Origin: Styela clava | Taxonomy: Eukaryota > Chordata > Ascidiacea > Stolidobranchia > Styelidae | Reading direction: 5' to 3' | NCBI RefSeq assembly: GCF_964204865.1 | Contig: NC_135255.1 | Span: forward strand, 11,065,135 to 11,129,134 | DNA: 64,000 nucleotides | Shown: positions 63,598-64,000 of the stretch, piece after piece | Layout of the letters: every line of letters begins with the position of its first letter | Position numbering within the stretch: position 1 is the stretch's first letter | The notes under the pieces: model-generated | Database searches by the model: none | What the model was told of the DNA's origin: nothing | The model's input: the letters and a program-made list of their open reading frames with translations, nothing else | Program-made: the position numbers and the translations under genes

Positions 63598-64000
63598 GTT
63601 AGTATAAGTTTTATATAAATTAGGATTGAATCCTTATTGATGCTATTTTTTTTGCCTCTTATTTTCAAGCTAGTGAAGATATTATGGTGGTTTGCAATAA
63701 TTAGATGTTTTATTTTTTAGCAGTTGCAATAATGATATCGATTAATTTTTTTTTTTAAATATACCTTAAGAGAATATGCAAGACTTGGCAAACCTGATGA
63801 TTGTGACAGTGTTATTTGATGATAGGAAGCGCTATGTCTGTACTTACAGTTAAAAAGTGTGTCCTGACCACCCTTGTTCACTCCGATCGTTTCAGTGGAT
63901 CTCTTTACTTTTAACTGAGCTCAATGCAGATTCTTAAAAAAATTTGAATCACATCTTCCAGATAATTTTGGGATACACTTAATCCATTATTTTGTCAAAT
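63598..64000. other. DEAF1 intron 10, incomplete
   Basis: A GT donor follows exon 10. The remaining sequence has no reading frame that continues the protein and no recognisable repeat. Confidence 0.5.

Overview
The window is nuclear DNA of a multicellular animal. It is AT-rich and intron-dense, with GT-AG introns, and carries orthologues of animal genes including DEAF1, which is metazoan-specific. Gene spacing, gene content and the mobile elements would suit an invertebrate chordate such as a tunicate. That placement is an impression, not something the sequence proves. Six protein-coding genes could be modelled to continuous reading frames with consistent splice phases; a seventh runs off the right edge.

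Layout. 1-2476: decayed repeats and a hAT transposase relic. 2477-30920 (+): NUP214, 34 coding exons, 2053 codons, the scaffold and FG-repeat nucleoporin of the cytoplasmic side of the nuclear pore. 32633-34266 (+): POLR2H (RPB8), a subunit shared by RNA polymerases I, II and III. 34665-36517 and 45725-47089 (both -): two tandemly duplicated Mpv17/PMP22-family membrane proteins with the same exon structure. About 7 kb of nested DNA transposons separates them. 47553-52243 (+): PSMA1, a 20S proteasome alpha subunit. 52591-55313 (-): V-ATPase subunit C, convergent with PSMA1. 56429-63597 and beyond (+): a DEAF1-like SAND-domain transcription factor, lacking its 3' end here.

The genes are housekeeping genes of unrelated pathways; nothing indicates an operon. 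Two gene pairs are divergent (Mpv17-B/PSMA1 and V-ATPase C/DEAF1) and two are convergent (POLR2H/Mpv17-A and PSMA1/V-ATPase C).

The unusual content is mobile DNA. Target-site duplications (TSDs) date and bound many insertions. There are several hAT elements with 8-bp TSDs, one autonomous-size (2995 bp) with a decayed transposase. Four copies of one foldback MITE family have 8-bp TSDs. Two elements share a 16-bp-type repeat motif and have 9-bp TSDs. A 2164-bp element is flanked by TA. A Helitron-like non-autonomous element has expanded into a 290-bp satellite and a 780-bp tandem duplication. Two SINE-like families are also present. The most informative locus is 36.9-44.0 kb, where an old hAT transposase reading frame is interrupted by three later insertions, two with perfect TSDs.
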